From NCBI GenBank assembly GCA_026874595.1, contig CM049314.1, positions 54,421,812-54,485,811 of the forward strand: a stretch of 64,000 nt of DNA, given 5' to 3'. The stretch is from Sipunculus nudus. Lineage: Eukaryota; Annelida; Sipuncula; Golfingiida; Sipunculidae. The number at the start of each line of letters is the position of its first letter. The stretch's first letter is position 1. The position numbers were made by a program, and so were the translations under genes. The notes below the pieces were generated by a model. That model saw only the letters and a program-made list of their open reading frames with translations, had not been told where the DNA came from and searched no databases. This document shows, one piece after another, positions 61,336 through 64,000 of the stretch.

Positions 61336-63205
61336 GCATACACATACATAGAGAATAATGCAGTCAACATAATGGGAATAATTAATGATACAATGAGCAT
61401 GTAAAATGCAGGTAGAGATACAATCTGTGAGCAGGTGATTGATAAACAGCAACGGGACCTGTGTCTTTTTAATTTACGGCGTGTACACCCAACGCCATAT
61501 AAATTAGAATACCTGATAGACGCAATTCTTTGTTTTGATATGTGCGATTCCGAGAAAGATATGCACAGGAAAAGTGAAATTACCTTAGGTCTTGTTCCGA
61601 AACAATCACATCAAAAGACCCGTGGTTATTCTTGTCTAAATGTTATCTGATGTACGTTGTTTCAAGTTTTAATTAATGTGTTCAGGTCCAAACAAATAAT
61701 TGAGTGTTGGTTGAATAGTTTAAAACACAAGACGAGACGATCCGTTATCTAATGGTTGGCGTTTCTTTATTTTCTCCTGTATCGCGTTCTTCTCTGTCAA
61801 TACCTGGGCTGTTACATTCTCATAATGAATATGAATAAAATAACCCGTAAACTCTTTAATTACTAAATGTCCCTTCTTAACATGACCCCCCCCCCCCTCC
61901 CCACACACACATACACACCCCCGTAGGTGTGCCTCTGTCGCTTTCTGGAAAGAAATCTCCAATTGTTCTCCGTACAGTTGCCTAATAACATCTCGCAGTA
62001 GAGAAGGACAGAGGGTAAATCGGTGACAGGCATTTTCCCCTGATACGGATGATGAATCCCTAGATATTACTATCATCTCCGCACAGAACTGCCTTTTCCA
62101 CCGCCTCGGGCGTCAGCATTGTTTATTGGCGTGGAGAGTGGCGTCTCATGACGCCTCGGGGTAAAATATCGTCACTAAACTCGTCAGCGTCATATCGGTT
62201 TTCACAACTGCACTAAGTTCTGAAAGTACGCCCTAGTAATAAATAATAACCGACTTCTCTTGTAATTAAAAAAATGCACGTGATCCATACAGGTACCCTT
62301 ATATAAACGTATGTATAGCATATAGCCATTAATCATCCATTGTGCGACTAATAACCGATATCAGTACAGTGTAAGTTTTATTATCTATATTGATTTTAGA
62401 ATGCATGTTATATGTCAAATCGCTATTGTTACAACATTCTATTATAGCCATTAAATTAGAAATCACTCAGAGACCGCATACCTCCGCCAACATTCTGGAT
62501 TACCATATCCAGAATCTAACCAGGACCCTAATCAATTCACTGTTCACGCGCTTGATTTTTGCATCACCGGCAAACTGCGGCCAGATTAAGGGTCATACGT
62601 ACACACAGTGCAGGCAGAAACTAACGCAAAGGTTTCCATATAATATACCGGTTAACGATGATAGTCTCCACTTCCTTATCTTGCAGTCATAAACTATCTT
62701 ATAAGCAAGAACATATTATGGTGTTCCAGGTGTCCAAATGTCAATGGATTATTCCTCAAATTTCCGCAAAAATTGTGAAATTGCAAAAAATTAAATTTAC
62801 CAATGGCCATCAAAACATTATACCTCCTATCGGAATGTAATGGACTATTGGACTGTTATTCATGAAACATATTTCACATTTGGTTCATATAACACTTAAA
62901 TATCCGGAAACTGACATATTTTACTGTTTAAGGGTATACCTTGGATAAGTTCCCAAGCGTATTTCTTTGCTGTATTGCAATCAACACTAAGAATGAAAAA
63001 TAAAAACAATTTGGTATTTGAATACTTTCCACAATAAAAAACGATTACTGGAATGTTATTATTTTTTTTTTGGATAAATTGTTTATAAAAAATGTTTTAC
63101 TTAAATTACATGAAGAAAAACCAAAATGTGCGCTCTCCATTTTGTATATGAGCCTAGATTCGACGTGTCCTGCGACCACTTTCTCCCAACAGCGTCACCT
63201 ACACA
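61336..63205. other. No gene seen; poly-C/(CA)n at 61,886-61,919
   Basis: Mixed sequence. A short GC-richer part at 62,090-62,200 contains mirrored GGCGTCA/TGACGCC words. ORFs at 62,390-62,692 and 61,720-62,076 show no domain. Confidence 0.45.
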
Positions 63206-64000
63206 TGTTACAGATGTCTGTTTTATTGTGAGCTGTTGACATGTCTCTTTTATTGTGCGCTGTTGGCATTCTGATTCGTGTTGGGCTCATTCCCTGGGCG
63301 TTGCTATGCTACAGAGTTCCTTGTTCTAGCTGGCCGGGTGCGGCCCACGTGTGAACTCTACACAGCGCTCGTTTTAATCTGTGCCGTGTGAACCCTGACA
63401 TGTGGAGACACAGCGTTCCTTGTTCTAGTTTGATCTTCGGGCGCTTGTGTACTGTGAATTATGTTAGGTTATCTAGAATGTTCGGGAAATGGAAAGTTCT
63501 CGGCTTGAGGTGAAAAGTTATAAATAAGGGGCTGTGTTTTAGAGCCGAGAGAGAGAGGAGAGATATATTCCAGCGGTCACAGAAGAGTGTAAGTCAGTTT
63601 GTGGACCTTGTCCTATAATTGCGGCAGTTATAGCTTTTCTTCGAATTTGTACCGGATTTTAATTAGTCTTCAGTTTGCCTTTGGGATCCCTATCAGAACT
63701 TCACTTTTGGATTACAACGGAAGATTTTGTGAATGAACTGGACTGTTATTCTCTGAGAAGATTTATGTGAACTGTTCATCTGGGTTGTACGTTATAAAGG
63801 ACTTGTTGTCGTTGTGACAGTGGTGGTGTCCAGGTACTCTACACTTTATTTATAAACTTGAATTGATTTGCTGTTGTACTGTTGTTGTACTGTGAAATTG
63901 TATTGATTTAGTGTATTGTAATGTTAGAACTGTTTTAAGAATAAATTATAATTATTTGTTAACAAAAAAACACTGACTTCATTATGTATTCCCCTAGGCA
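63206..64000 (+). mobile_element. LTR, plus orientation, runs to the window end
   Basis: Homologous to the minus-strand block at 12,020-12,809. It starts TGTTACAGATGTCTG, has a ~30-bp tandem duplication of TGTCTGTTTTATTGTG-like sequence near its start, the promoter TATAAATAA at 63,519, a GAGAGAGAGGAGAG leader, and the polyadenylation-like AATAAATTATAATTATT at about 63,942. The match continues to the last base of the window, so the LTR probably ends just beyond it. This could be the 5' LTR of an element whose coding part lies outside, or another solo LTR. Confidence 0.65.

Overview
This is an AT-rich animal genomic window with introns, long (TA)n microsatellites, tRNA-derived repeats, miniature inverted-repeat elements and a DIRS/Ngaro-type retrotransposon. 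It most likely comes from a marine invertebrate, probably a lophotrochozoan such as a mollusc. That placement is inferred from the lectin architecture and repeat types and is not proven. Nothing looks bacterial: there are no operons, and intron signals are canonical GT-AG.

Layout. Positions 3-7463 hold one well-supported plus-strand gene: a secreted, single-domain C-type lectin of 288 predicted residues in eight exons. It has a signal-peptide exon, five tiny phase 1-1 exons (69 or 75 bp) that encode a Thr/Gly/Lys-rich linker, and two exons for the lectin domain. Positions 7.5-15 kb carry no gene I can support, but hold a GC-rich minisatellite (8.67-8.88 kb) and a solo LTR on the minus strand (12.02-12.81 kb). 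Positions 15,034-19,686 are a nearly full-length tyrosine-recombinase retrotransposon: gag, reverse transcriptase/RNase H and tyrosine recombinase remnants, framed by split direct repeats A1 ... B1-A2-B2. Its ORFs are broken by several frameshifts.

Positions 19.7-23.9 kb are nested repeats: a 1.2 kb TIR element, a tRNA-like sequence interrupted by a 1 kb TIR element, and a direct duplication. From about 25 kb to 60 kb the sequence looks like a gene desert. AT-rich stretches alternate with GC-richer, complex, non-coding islands (25.4, 27.7, 34.4-35.4, 37.1-38.0, 39.0-39.7, 42.9-43.6, 47.1, 48.1, 54.5-55.4, 55.9, 59.2-60.0 kb). In the middle, at 34.9-35.05 kb, is a TATA promoter followed by a 14-codon first exon with a perfect splice donor. 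Its remaining exons are not in the window. The islands may be regulatory DNA of that gene; this is inference.

The same stretch contains a 33-bp minisatellite open on both strands (39.99-40.49 kb), decayed satellites (40.98-41.48 and 60.7-61.3 kb), a perfect 62-bp palindrome (36.1 kb), two inverted copies of a TTCGCGA-rich MITE (31.9 and 49.9 kb), two copies of a tRNA-like GTTACG-ended element (49.3 and 58.3 kb), a 44-bp-armed hairpin with a tRNA B-box in its loop (46.7 kb), and a 1.46-kb-period segmental duplication (51.4-54.0 kb). The window ends inside a second copy of the LTR (from 63.2 kb, plus strand). That copy keeps its TATA box, so a complete element may follow beyond the edge.
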